From Solimicrobium sp040544425 (lineage in GTDB: Bacteria; Pseudomonadota; Gammaproteobacteria; Burkholderiales; Burkholderiaceae_D), in NCBI GenBank assembly GCA_040544425.1, contig JBEONO010000032.1, positions 1 to 20,036 on the forward strand: a stretch of DNA of 20,036 nucleotides. The letters run 5' to 3'. The notes beneath the pieces are model-generated. The model saw only the letters and a program-made list of their open reading frames with translations, searched no databases and was not told the origin of the DNA. Below are positions 7,269 through 13,758 of this stretch, one piece after another (position 1 is the first letter of the stretch; the number at the start of each line of letters is the position of its first letter). Made by a program: the position numbers and the translations under genes.

Positions 7269-7289
7269 ACAAATTCCTTCATTAATATA

Positions 7290-7319
7290 GTGGGCTTCGC
7301 CCACGTCCACCGCAGGTGG
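7290..7319. repeat. two adjacent small hairpins in the oriT region
   Basis: GTGGGC-TTC-GCCCAC (7290-7304) is a perfect 6-bp stem with a 3-nt loop. CCACC-GCA-GGTGG (7307-7319) is a perfect 5-bp stem. They lie 22 and 39 bases upstream of the traJ start, on the transcribed leader side. Confidence 0.6.
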
Positions 7320-7358
7320 CCCTTTTTTAAGGAGTCCGACGGGCTCTTTAAAAAATGG
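7320..7358. repeat. long hairpin with 15-bp stem in the oriT region
   Basis: Positions 7323-7337 pair with 7341-7355 around the loop GAC: an A/T-tract outer stem (TTTTTTAA with TTTAAAAAA) and an inner GC-rich stem (GAGTCC with GGGCTC), including two G-T pairs. One mismatch then CC/GG extends it. Such a hairpin suits relaxosome recognition or two-way termination. Confidence 0.6.
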
Positions 7359-7362
7359 GGGT

Positions 7363-7418
7363 TGAGGGGAATCCCCCCTCAGCACATGCCAAGTGTAGCA
7401 AAAACCGGAGGTTTATGC
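7363..7418. repeat. two further hairpins in the oriT region
   Basis: TGAGGGG (7363-7369) and CCCCTCA (7375-7381) form a perfect 7-bp stem with a 5-nt loop. GCA-A-AAACC and GGTTT-A-TGC (7398-7406 and 7410-7418) form an 8-bp stem with one A-A mismatch around the loop GGA. Confidence 0.6.
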
Positions 7419-7436
7419 AAACATGGCTATCGTGCC

Positions 7437-7463
7437 TTTCTTTACTTTCTTTACTTTCTTTAA
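7437..7463. repeat. three tandem 9-bp repeats TTTCTTTAC
   Basis: TTTCTTTAC at 7437-7445 and 7446-7454, then TTTCTTTAA at 7455-7463. They lie at the boundary between the hairpin row and the AT-rich part of the probable oriT. Confidence 0.65.
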
Positions 7464-7585
7464 ATACATAATTCTTTTGAACTAAGTATGGCATTAAGGA
7501 TTTTCAAAAAAATGGTTGCTTATAGTTGCATTTAGGTTTAAATTAGTTTTAATATGTTGTTTATGGTTTCTTTTAATTGTAAATA

Positions 7586-7641
7586 GTTGTATTTGTAGTT
7601 GTATATGGTTGTAATTGGTTGTGAATTGGTGTTTTTAGTTG
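7586..7641. repeat. helically phased GTTG motif series upstream of traK
   Basis: GTTG begins at 7586, 7598, 7608, 7618 and 7638, with a GGTG variant at 7628-7631; steps are about 10-12 bp, close to one helical turn. Motifs sit in T/A-rich DNA. The arrangement suggests a protein wrapping or bending site, plausibly for TraK, the oriT-bending protein of RP4. Confidence 0.5.
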
Positions 7642-7704
7642 TTTTAGGATCGTCGGCAAGATACCATAGCAAAACTTCACGAACGATCTTCACAAGGGCT
7701 AAAA

Positions 7705-8151
7705 ATGGATATTGATGAATTTGAAAAAAACACAACGCCGAGAGCGAAGCGATCACAGTTGGAACCATTTATTGAGCAAATCTTTGAACTGAAACGGAAG
7801 GGTTATTCAAACCTGCAAATTAGTGAATGGTTAAAAGCAAACAAGATTGAAGTTACCCAGGAAGCGGTGCGCAAATTCATAAAATCGAGAACTGAAAAAT
7901 TGGGTGATCCTAAAACACAGGAAAAAGTTGGAGACGTGAAATCACAAGAAGTAGAAAAAACTGCTATTGGTATAAAAGCAAAAGAAGTGGAAGAAACACA
8001 AGAACTACAGCCATCTGATGCAACAAAAAATACTGATGCTGCGGAACAGGGAATTAAACGCCCTGCTCCTCTATTATCAAATGATCGTGGTATTTGGGGA
8101 GAGTTAACGCCATCCCCAGTGGACGGAATAGTTGAATTTAAACAAAAGTAA
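7705..8151 (+). CDS. traK: TraK-like oriT-binding protein, 148 aa
   Basis: Assignment rests on position and partners: it is the first gene of a traK-traL-traM-like set divergent from traJ-traI. Residues ~15-65 contain a helix-turn-helix-like segment (QIFELKRKGYSNLQISEWLK, then VTQEAVRKFIKSRTEKL) that resembles small DNA-binding transfer proteins. The middle is low-complexity and rich in Lys, Glu and Gln with repeated VGDVKSQEVEKT-type phrases. A short C-terminal block (DRGIWGELTPSPVDGIVEFK) may be a conserved contact motif. In RP4, TraK binds and bends oriT and increases transfer. AAGGG precedes the ATG by six bases. Confidence 0.65.
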   Translation: MDIDEFEKNTTPRAKRSQLEPFIEQIFELKRKGYSNLQISEWLKANKIEVTQEAVRKFIKSRTEKLGDPKTQEKVGDVKSQEVEKTAIGIKAKEVEETQELQPSDATKNTDAAEQGIKRPAPLLSNDRGIWGELTPSPVDGIVEFKQK

Positions 8152-8176
8152 AAAATTATCTTAAAGGAAATAAAAT

Positions 8177-9025
8177 ATGAGCATCACAATTTCGCATGGC
8201 GATAAAGGTGGCGTCGGTAAATCATTATTGACATGCGCTCTGGTTGACCACAAAGCCAACCAAAAGGGCTTTAATCCAAAGAAACTAATTATTCTGGATG
8301 CTGATCCGCGTAACGCGGACGTTTTTCGAATGTTCGATGGATTCAATGATTATGGTCACGCTGAACGCATCAGTTTGGCATCGAAAGAAGATTGGATGAA
8401 ATTTATTGATCGCATCCAGGATGAGCAGGACAAAGGTTACGACTATATTTTGAGTCTGCCAGCAGGAATTGGATCAATTCTCAGTAAGGAAGGTGCAAAA
8501 TTTGGCGATTTAGTCGGTCAATTGGGGCATGAAATCACTATGTTTTGGACTATTGATCGGATGCCGGATTCAATTAATCTTTTAAAACGGGCAATGTTTG
8601 ACCTTGGTACAAAAGTTAAGCAGACCATCGTGGTTAAAAACCAGTTTTTCGGTGACTCAGAAAGTTTCACCCGCTGGGATAACAGTTATCTGCGCAAATT
8701 ATTCTTGCTGAATGGTGGGATTGAAGCTGAATTGCCAGCGTTGCATGAATGGGTGATTGACCAAGTGATCGGCTCTCAATTGGACGAGGATGATATTAAA
8801 GCAACATTACTTAAACTCGGTCAAATTACAGATGATGAAGCTAAACCATCTAGTGCGCATCGAACGGTTCCATTCAACGAATTGTTAAGCAGGAAAGATT
8901 TGCGTGTAAGTCTGCGCGCTGAAATGGAGTTGTGGCTTAGACAAATTGATACTTTCTGCAAGGAAATTGATCAGAAAATCAGTGAAAAAAACCCCGTACT
9001 GAAGGTACAAAAAGGTAAGGAATAA
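8177..9025 (+). CDS. traL: TraL-like P-loop ATPase (ParA/MinD superfamily), 282 aa
   Basis: A deviant Walker A motif, GDKGGVGKS (residues 8-16), and a Walker B-like LIILDADPR (37-45, D41) place it in the ParA/MinD superfamily. The rest is unlike partition ATPases and matches the pattern of transfer-region ATPases such as RP4 TraL and StbB. An acidic helical C-terminus follows (LRAEMELWLRQIDTFCKEID). It lies 25 bp after traK and 3 bp before traM, with a good AAAGGAA site. The role in transfer is not well defined in the family; a function in positioning plasmid DNA or the relaxosome is inferred. Confidence 0.75.
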   Translation: MSITISHGDKGGVGKSLLTCALVDHKANQKGFNPKKLIILDADPRNADVFRMFDGFNDYGHAERISLASKEDWMKFIDRIQDEQDKGYDYILSLPAGIGSILSKEGAKFGDLVGQLGHEITMFWTIDRMPDSINLLKRAMFDLGTKVKQTIVVKNQFFGDSESFTRWDNSYLRKLFLLNGGIEAELPALHEWVIDQVIGSQLDEDDIKATLLKLGQITDDEAKPSSAHRTVPFNELLSRKDLRVSLRAEMELWLRQIDTFCKEIDQKISEKNPVLKVQKGKE

Positions 9026-9028
9026 ATC

Positions 9029-9625
9029 ATGGCTTTGTCCGACTCAGAAATAAGCGCCCTTTTGCCGGATGACGACAAGCGAAAGATCAACACTGCGTTC
9101 GAGGCATTGTCACAAACAATGCCTACCCACAAAGAGCAAGCAATTCTTTATCGGGTTGTTCATTCTTTGAATTTACAACCAACTGATTCAATTTTTTCAT
9201 TCCTCGCAGCGACACATCTGTACTACCAACTCTATCAAGCGATGCCAGAAAAAATCATTCGGGCCGGTGATTCAGTCGTGGACAAAATCCTGAAAACGAT
9301 AGAAAAAGCGAATCTGGAGAAAGCGAATTCTTCAATTCGAGAAGACGGTAATTCGCAACCAGGCCATGCCAAGAAAATCACAAATTCACAGTCGGATGCT
9401 TTGACCGCGATTAAGGAAGTTAATTCCGATACCAAGCTCAAATCCGCTCTCGATATTCTTGTTGACGCAAATACGGTCTTAACAGACGCAAATACGGTCT
9501 TAACAGACGCCAATAAAGTATCAGCAGCGGCAATTAGAACCAACACAATTATTTGTGTGTGCGCCGCCGTTTCAAGCGCCTTTTTCTTTTGTCTCGGACT
9601 GTACTTTGGTAAATGTCACATGTAA
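9029..9625 (+). CDS. traM: TraM-like transfer protein with C-terminal membrane anchor, 198 aa
   Basis: Third gene of the traKLM set. Residues 1-95 are a soluble, probably helical domain (DDDKRKINTAFEALSQTMPT; LAATHLYYQLYQAMPEKIIR). Residues ~95-165 are polar and disordered, with a duplicated heptad DANTVLT. One transmembrane helix follows at ~172-192 (TNTIICVCAAVSSAFFFCLG), and the protein ends GKCHM, giving a tail-anchored layout typical of TraM/StbC-type proteins. RP4 TraM is needed for full transfer frequency. AAGGAA precedes the ATG. Family assignment depends on layout and gene order more than on recognisable sequence. Confidence 0.68.
   Translation: MALSDSEISALLPDDDKRKINTAFEALSQTMPTHKEQAILYRVVHSLNLQPTDSIFSFLAATHLYYQLYQAMPEKIIRAGDSVVDKILKTIEKANLEKANSSIREDGNSQPGHAKKITNSQSDALTAIKEVNSDTKLKSALDILVDANTVLTDANTVLTDANKVSAAAIRTNTIICVCAAVSSAFFFCLGLYFGKCHM
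9464..9517 (+). repeat. 21-bp in-frame tandem repeat inside traM
   Basis: A 21-bp unit beginning GACGCAAATACGGTCTTAAC occurs at 9464-9484 and again without change at 9485-9505, followed by a third partial copy. It encodes DANTVLT twice (residues 146-159) then DANK. Exact nucleotide identity suggests recent slippage or duplication. Confidence 0.85.
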
Positions 9626-9630
9626 AAAAC

Positions 9631-9672
9631 AGTACATGAGTATTAGTACATTTACTTAAAAACTGATATACT
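9631..9672 (+). promoter_or_regulatory. candidate parA promoter with repeated AGTACAT
   Basis: AGTACAT occurs at 9631-9637 and 9645-9651. A candidate promoter TTAGTA (9643-9648), 18 bp, TATACT (9667-9672) lies 32 bases before the parA start. The repeats overlap the -35, which would suit autoregulation by ParA or the RHH partner. Confidence 0.4.
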
Positions 9673-9703
9673 TTTTTGAGTTAAAACTTAAAGGAAGCCC
9701 AAA

Positions 9704-10333
9704 ATGAAAGTTGTTTCGGTATTGAATCAAAAGGGTGGATCAGGAAAGACGACCGTTGCAACACATGTCGCAAGGTGTTTTCAGTTGGATGGTTCCAGCG
9801 TGATTCTGATAGATTCTGACCCGCAAGGTAGTGCAAGAGATTGGGCAGCAGCAAGGGAAGAGCAACCATTATCGGTAATCGGAATTGATCGGCCAACGAT
9901 TGAGCGCGATCTTAAGAGTTTAGCAAAAACCGATTTTGTGGTTATTGACGGTGCGCCTCAAGCCGCAGATTTGGCCGTGTCAGCGATTAAAGCTTCCGAC
10001 CTTATCCTGATTCCAGTTCAGCCTAGCCCATATGATATCTGGGCAGCAGCAGACCTAGTTGACTTAGTTAAACAACGAATAGAAGTCACCGACGGGCGAT
10101 TAAAAGCTGCATTTCTGGTGTCCAGAGCAATCGCTGGCACAAAACTTGGTCAAGAAGTGGCTGAAGCATTAGTTGGCTACGGTTTGCCGGTTCTAACGAC
10201 ACGGATAATGCAGCGGGTTGCCTACCCTGGATCAGCAGCAACTGGCAGAACGGTGTTTGATACCGATCCAGATGGTGAGGCAGCAGCAGACTTTATTGCA
10301 CTTAAAAACGAAATAATTCAAATACTCAAATAA
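9704..10333 (+). CDS. parA: ParA-type partition ATPase, 209 aa
   Basis: The N-terminus MKVVSVLNQKGGSGKTT holds a deviant Walker A box (K10-T17). Walker A' appears as VILIDSDPQGSARDW (D37-D39) and Walker B as FVVIDGAPQ (D82). The length, without an N-terminal HTH, is that of short type Ib ParA proteins, which partition plasmids with a small RHH partner rather than a large ParB. The next gene is such an RHH protein. AAAGGAAG precedes the ATG. The ATPase would pattern on the nucleoid and move plasmid copies apart. The gene is complete. Confidence 0.92.
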   Translation: MKVVSVLNQKGGSGKTTVATHVARCFQLDGSSVILIDSDPQGSARDWAAAREEQPLSVIGIDRPTIERDLKSLAKTDFVVIDGAPQAADLAVSAIKASDLILIPVQPSPYDIWAAADLVDLVKQRIEVTDGRLKAAFLVSRAIAGTKLGQEVAEALVGYGLPVLTTRIMQRVAYPGSAATGRTVFDTDPDGEAAADFIALKNEIIQILK

Positions 10334-10367
10334 GTAAATCAGTAAAAACACATTTAAGGTAATTAAA

Positions 10368-10571
10368 ATGACGAATAAATCTACAGGATTAGCGGCAGGG
10401 CGACCAAGCGTAAAGAAGCAGCAAGCTTCGATGGAGGATGAAGTTGTACTGGTAAGAATCAATGCTCAAATTACAGAGCAACAGCACGAAAAACTCAAGA
10501 TTTATGCCGCAAAAAATAAAAAATCTGTGCGGGATTTGATTAGTGCATTTATCGATGGATTGCCGGACTAA
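10368..10571 (+). CDS. small RHH protein, probable ParB/ParG-like partition partner, 67 aa
   Basis: A flexible N-terminal arm (residues 1-25, Lys- and Gly-rich) precedes a ribbon-helix-helix domain: strand VVLVRINAQI (26-35), helix TEQQHEKLKIYAAKN, helix SVRDLISAFIDGL. This is the build of ParG-type proteins, in which the arm stimulates the ParA ATPase and the RHH binds the centromere and represses the promoter. It starts 34 bp after parA, behind AAGGTAA, so the two are one operon. It is a candidate for the factor binding the large palindrome at 10597-10630, directly downstream, or the paired TACRTA sites elsewhere. Confidence 0.72.
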   Translation: MTNKSTGLAAGRPSVKKQQASMEDEVVLVRINAQITEQQHEKLKIYAAKNKKSVRDLISAFIDGLPD

Positions 10572-10596
10572 ATACGCACCAACGAGAGTTGAAACA

Positions 10597-10630
10597 ATGC
10601 AATACATATTTACGTAAATAAGTATTGCAT
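10597..10630. promoter_or_regulatory. 34-bp near-perfect palindrome, operator or centromere site
   Basis: ATGCAATAC at the left end is matched by GTATTGCAT at the right, around the self-complementary core TATTTACGTAAATA (10607-10620). Only one of 17 pairs fails (A at 10606 with A at 10621). The right end overlaps the -35 TTGCAT of the promoter at 10625, so a bound dimer would block transcription. It lies 25 bp after the RHH gene. Confidence 0.7.
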
Positions 10631-10652
10631 CAAATACGTAAAAGAGTATAAT
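10625..10652 (+). promoter_or_regulatory. sigma-70 type promoter upstream of the 63-aa gene
   Basis: TTGCAT (10625-10630), a 16-bp spacer and TATAAT (10647-10652). TACGTA sites at 10611 and 10635 are 24 bp apart. The segment 10612-10666 aligns with 13718-13772 at 43 of 55 positions, so the two promoters look duplicated. Confidence 0.65.
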
Positions 10653-10727
10653 ACTTACATAGACAGCCCGAAGCAATGCGCTAACATTACTTTGGGCCTA
10701 GCCACCATAACCTACCAAGAGGTCACA

Positions 10728-10919
10728 ATGGATATCATGAATTCTACTGCGAGTCGTCAAATGACTGTAAAAAATGAAGGGTACTCCCTGGATGAAGGGA
10801 TGCGCCAAAAGATACTTGCCGAGGCACGCGCCGAATGCCCTGTGAGCATTGAAATTGAACGTCAGAGACAAGCTTTTATATCGGCTTTTGGTTCTGAATT
10901 TGGCGATGAAATACTGTAG
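10728..10919 (+). CDS. small unknown protein, 63 aa
   Basis: ATG at 10728 follows AAGAGGT with a good spacing and is preferred to the nearby internal ATG at 10737. The protein begins MDIMNSTASRQMTVKNEGYS and is helical and acidic (EGMRQKILAEARAECPVSIE; GSEFGDEIL at the end). No family recognised. It sits alone between a tightly regulated promoter and a hairpin at 10936-10951, upstream of the trb-like operon. Its size and location suit a plasmid regulatory or accessory factor, but this is a guess. Confidence 0.6.
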   Translation: MDIMNSTASRQMTVKNEGYSLDEGMRQKILAEARAECPVSIEIERQRQAFISAFGSEFGDEIL

Positions 10920-10935
10920 GAAAAGCAGCAGCTAA

Positions 10936-10951
10936 AAGTGTAAAAACACTT
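10936..10951 (+). terminator. hairpin after the 63-aa gene, possible terminator
   Basis: AAGTGT-AAAA-ACACTT is a perfect 6-bp stem, flanked by CAGC and GCTG that can extend it with a bulge. It is 17 nt after the stop codon. No T-run follows, so intrinsic termination is uncertain. Confidence 0.4.
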
Positions 10952-10969
10952 GCTGTATAGAAAAAATGG

Positions 10970-11043
10970 GCGCAATATAACATTGCATTTTTGCGCAATA
11001 AATAATTACCCCATAATAATTTTTACCATCATGAGTGCATGAT
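10970..11043. repeat. inverted repeats in the leader of the trb-like operon
   Basis: GCGCAA (10970-10975) pairs with TTGCGC (10991-10996), and ATCATG-AGTG-CATGAT (11028-11043) is a perfect 6-bp hairpin. They lie in the AT-rich 208-bp gap before the membrane protein gene. Possible leader control; no clear promoter is seen. Confidence 0.35.
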
Positions 11044-11127
11044 ATCAGAATTATGTTTCGCTGCAAAACATTTTTTAGAGTTTTTAGTTTTTGTAGACTT
11101 TGTTAATAATTTTAGGATTCCTTAAAC

Positions 11128-11340
11128 ATGAACAATAAAACATTAGCCCCAGCAGAAGAAGCGATCGTCAGGAAAAACCAGACGGTACTCTGCGCAATTT
11201 TCATAGTCATTGGATTAATTACCTTCTCAATCGGATTGCCACTTGGAGCGCCGATTTGGGCCTATTTCCCCACGATTGCCACGGCAAGTGTCGGTGTTTT
11301 TGGGGCTTACCTCAAATTCAACCCAAAACAGGTGATGTAA
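11128..11340 (+). CDS. small inner membrane protein, 70 aa
   Basis: Two predicted transmembrane helices: residues ~19-38 (TVLCAIFIVIGLITFSIGLP) and ~44-62 (WAYFPTIATASVGVFGAYLK). There is no cleavable signal peptide. The stop codon overlaps the trbJ start (TAATG), so it is translated with trbJ and probably belongs to the same membrane assembly. It does not look like VirB2 pilin or VirB3. I do not recognise a family. The upstream site is weak (AGGATTCC). Confidence 0.65.
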   Translation: MNNKTLAPAEEAIVRKNQTVLCAIFIVIGLITFSIGLPLGAPIWAYFPTIATASVGVFGAYLKFNPKQVM

Positions 11341-12092
11341 TGAAAAAACTGCTTTTATTATTATTTATCTCGATGCTGTCAGCGTCGTCGAGCTGGGCGC
11401 AATTCGTGTGCGCCAACTGTAGCGATGAACTTACTACACTAATTCAACTTATCGCTCAGATAGACCAAGGTGCGACACAAGCATTGCAATATGAAAATCA
11501 GATTCTTCAATATGAAACGATGCTGAGAAATATGCAGCAAAATCCAATGGCCGGAGTTCTACCAAATTATGGGTTGCTGGTAACGAACGCAATCCAAATT
11601 CAACGGCAGGGCGTCTCACTTGCGAACAATATGGGTGACGTGAGTGCCAATTTACAAAAGTCGTTTAAAACGCCACAACCAAATTTTGGTAGTCAGTATG
11701 CATTGTGGGTGTCCAGTCTTCAAAATGCTAGTCAAGTCGCTATGCTGAACGCGGGACTGCAACGCCAAAATCTACAACCTGGCGGGGTAGATCAAGCTCA
11801 GTTGCAAGCGTTGGTTAATAAAAACATGGCTTCAGGTGGCAATTTGGCCGCGTTACAAACATTGGGTGAGTTCATGGCTGCTCAACTGCAAGAATCTCAA
11901 AAATTAAGAGATTTAATCTCTAGCCAGCAGCAAGCTACGAACACCGAGATGATGTACAGATCGTCAGAATCACAAGCGGCACAAACACAGTATCAGGTGG
12001 TAACTCAACCAGACCCGAATCCAATTCCTTCGGCCTATTTGCAGGGCAATGTCCAAGTTAAAACTTGGAATTTATATCCATCCAACAAATGA
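11340..12092 (+). CDS. trbJ: TrbJ-like (VirB5-type) conjugal transfer protein, 250 aa
   Basis: A signal peptide (MKKLLLLLFISMLSASSSWA, cut after A20) is followed by CANC (C24, C27) and a helical Gln/Asn-rich body (IAQIDQGATQALQYENQILQ; YETMLRNMQQNP) typical of TrbJ/VirB5 proteins. VirB5-type proteins are minor pilus-tip components in the periplasm that influence recipient contact. The start overlaps the stop of the small membrane gene. The last ~34 residues (VVTQPDPNPIPSAYLQG) are repeated almost exactly in the next protein. No other pilus gene is nearby; trbK and trbL follow in the RP4 order. Confidence 0.8.
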   Translation: MKKLLLLLFISMLSASSSWAQFVCANCSDELTTLIQLIAQIDQGATQALQYENQILQYETMLRNMQQNPMAGVLPNYGLLVTNAIQIQRQGVSLANNMGDVSANLQKSFKTPQPNFGSQYALWVSSLQNASQVAMLNAGLQRQNLQPGGVDQAQLQALVNKNMASGGNLAALQTLGEFMAAQLQESQKLRDLISSQQQATNTEMMYRSSESQAAQTQYQVVTQPDPNPIPSAYLQGNVQVKTWNLYPSNK

Positions 12093-12105
12093 AAGAAATA
12101 TCGTC

Positions 12106-12297
12106 ATGAAAAGCTTAATTCTAATTTTATGTTTAGCCAGCCTTGCAGCCTGTGACCACAAGGAAGCGGATAAACAGGCTCAGTTCGACGTGCTAACACA
12201 GCCTGATCCAAAACCAATTCCTTCGGCCTATGCACAAGGGACAGTGAATGCGCAGGATTTGAAATTGAATCCTGATCAAAAACAAACCAAAAAATAA
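12106..12297 (+). CDS. trbK: TrbK-like small lipoprotein, possible entry-exclusion protein, 63 aa
   Basis: Signal sequence MKSLILILCLASLAAC with lipobox L-A-A-C, lipidation at C16, then a charged segment and a C-terminal block QFDVLTQPDPKPIPSAYAQG. In RP4, TrbK is a small lipoprotein between TrbJ and TrbL that prevents entry of a second IncP plasmid. Position, size and lipobox match. The C-terminal block copies the C-terminus of TrbJ, which is not known to me for RP4 TrbK and suggests the gene arose partly by duplication of the 3' end of trbJ. The upstream site is weak (GAAAGAAAT). Confidence 0.68.
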   Translation: MKSLILILCLASLAACDHKEADKQAQFDVLTQPDPKPIPSAYAQGTVNAQDLKLNPDQKQTKK

Positions 12298-12307
12298 GAG
12301 AAAAACC

Positions 12308-13693
12308 ATGAAATCGAAACTACTGTTTTCGCTTCTTCTAATATTAGTAAGCACATCGGTACTTGCCCAGCAAGCAGCTCCTGTTGTTACGACTTCAACT
12401 GGCGATCTTTCGATTGTCGGTACTGTGACAGCGGCTCTTTCAAAGAATGCAGGACTACTGCTGACTCAAGCGACTTCATGGTTCTTTGCGTTTTTATCCC
12501 TTCAATTTGTTTGGACAAACATTGGCTTATTAAGAAATGGTACTGATATGGAAGCCATTTTTGGAAAGTTAATTGGTAGTTTGCTTTGGGGTGGTATCTG
12601 TATTTTCATGATAAACAAAGCCCCGAATTGGATTGATTCTGTCGGGACACAAACATTTAATACTTACGCTTCGAGTGTTCCAAGTGTTGGTGGCCTTATT
12701 ACCTCGACTCTAGCAGTATTTGGCAGCCTCTCCATAGTCGCAATGGCCGCAGGAAAAATCAGCGAAGTATTGGGAAATATCATCATGTACATGTCCTTTG
12801 GCCTATTGATTATTGGCGTATATTTTGCGTTCAAAGTGTTCATGATTAAACTGGAATTAGCTTTGATTGTTTTGCTTTCACCACTTAGTTTTGCATTTTT
12901 GGGTATGAATGCTTTGAAAGAGCAGGGCATTGCTCCGTTCAAATCTCTGATTGCTTATATATACAAGGTGATCATTTTCGGGATGGTCTTCGCAGCATTT
13001 GGACAAGTAGAACAAGTGTTGATGACTACAATAAATGGAATTGGGCCACAAAGTCTTATAGGCTCGGCTGCTACCTATATAGAAGCAATTGGTGTAGGAA
13101 TTGCGTCATACATTTTACTTGGAATTCTTTTATTTAAATCTGATTCAATTGCTCAAATGTTGGCTGGTGGCCATGTGTCACTTGGAACCAGTGATGTGGC
13201 TGGTGCTGCTGCTGCCGGTGCTGCTGTCGGTGCTGCCGCTGCATCAGGTGCATCCTTGATGGGTACAGCACCTGGTTCAACTATGCGCGATTTTTTAGCA
13301 AAAAATAATAGTGGATCAGTATCGAATGCCTCCTCTGTTGGAACTGGTGGCAATATTGATCTAGCGCCAAAGGCTCCACAAACAATGAGTTCACAAGCAA
13401 GTGGGGAAGGTATAACCGGCAAGGATCGCGCCCCACGAAGTGATACACAAAATCCTACTCCAAGAATTGACACCCCTAAAGGTGATGGTATGTACCAATC
13501 ACCACAAACACAGAACGGTGCGGATGCCGGAATTTCCGGAGCAAATCCAAACTCTGGCACCGATAAGGAGAATCAAAAAACTGGTAGTGATAAGAAAAAT
13601 TTTGCTGATAGCTTATCGAATTTAGGTCACCACGTTCAGCAAGAATCAGCACAAGTTCAGGTCAATATTAGTGCTCAGCATGATCTGCAATAA
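12308..13693 (+). CDS. trbL: TrbL-like (VirB6-type) polytopic inner-membrane protein, 461 aa
   Basis: A signal-like N-terminus (MKSKLLFSLLLILVSTSVLA) precedes five to seven membrane helices between residues ~50 and 280, among them SWFFAFLSLQFVWTNIGLL, LIGSLLWGGICIFMI and EAIGVGIASYILLGILLFKS. The central pair joined by KVFMIKLELALIVLLSPLSF is the conserved VirB6/TrbL core that lines the DNA path at the inner membrane. The C-terminus is low-complexity, first Ala/Gly-rich (VAGAAAAGAAVGAAAASGAS), then Gly/Ser/Asn/Gln-rich, as usual for TrbL. It is the last gene of the cluster; no trbB, trbE, trbF, trbG or trbI exists on the plasmid. Confidence 0.85.
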   Translation: MKSKLLFSLLLILVSTSVLAQQAAPVVTTSTGDLSIVGTVTAALSKNAGLLLTQATSWFFAFLSLQFVWTNIGLLRNGTDMEAIFGKLIGSLLWGGICIFMINKAPNWIDSVGTQTFNTYASSVPSVGGLITSTLAVFGSLSIVAMAAGKISEVLGNIIMYMSFGLLIIGVYFAFKVFMIKLELALIVLLSPLSFAFLGMNALKEQGIAPFKSLIAYIYKVIIFGMVFAAFGQVEQVLMTTINGIGPQSLIGSAATYIEAIGVGIASYILLGILLFKSDSIAQMLAGGHVSLGTSDVAGAAAAGAAVGAAAASGASLMGTAPGSTMRDFLAKNNSGSVSNASSVGTGGNIDLAPKAPQTMSSQASGEGITGKDRAPRSDTQNPTPRIDTPKGDGMYQSPQTQNGADAGISGANPNSGTDKENQKTGSDKKNFADSLSNLGHHVQQESAQVQVNISAQHDLQ

Positions 13694-13708
13694 GTAGATA
13701 CAAATAAT

Positions 13709-13758
13709 TACATAAAAACTTAAATATGTATTGACATAAATGAGTAAAAGAGTAAAAT
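13709..13758 (+). promoter_or_regulatory. promoter of the lipoprotein operon, paralogous to that at 10625
   Basis: TTGACA (13731-13736), 16 bp, TAAAAT (13753-13758). TACATA at 13709-13714 and GACATA at 13733-13738 lie 24 bp apart. Direct alignment to 10612-10666 shows 43 of 55 identical positions, including the shared GTAAAAGAGTA and AATACTTA blocks. Confidence 0.65.

Larger units (their letters stand above)
7269..7704. other. probable oriT / divergent control region between traJ and traK
   Basis: This 436-bp stretch has no gene. It lies between traJ and traK, which is where oriT is in RP4. The traJ side holds a row of hairpins (7290-7418). The middle and traK side are very AT-rich, with 9-bp tandem repeats (7437-7463) and a phased series of GTTG motifs (7586-7641). 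A short inverted repeat GATCGT/ACGATC (7648-7653, 7683-7688) precedes the traK ribosome-binding site. I cannot place the nic site; no clear match to known nic consensus sequences was found by eye. Confidence 0.65.

Noticed and set aside
7510..7641. Possible iterons or second origin in the GTTG-rich stretch
   Set aside because: The motif is only four bases long, with no longer consensus and no DnaA box; position between traJ and traK fits oriT better.
13153..13560. 135-codon open frame on the minus strand opposite trbL
   Set aside because: It mirrors the Ala/Gly- and Ser-rich low-complexity tail of trbL; no ribosome-binding site and no plausible protein features.
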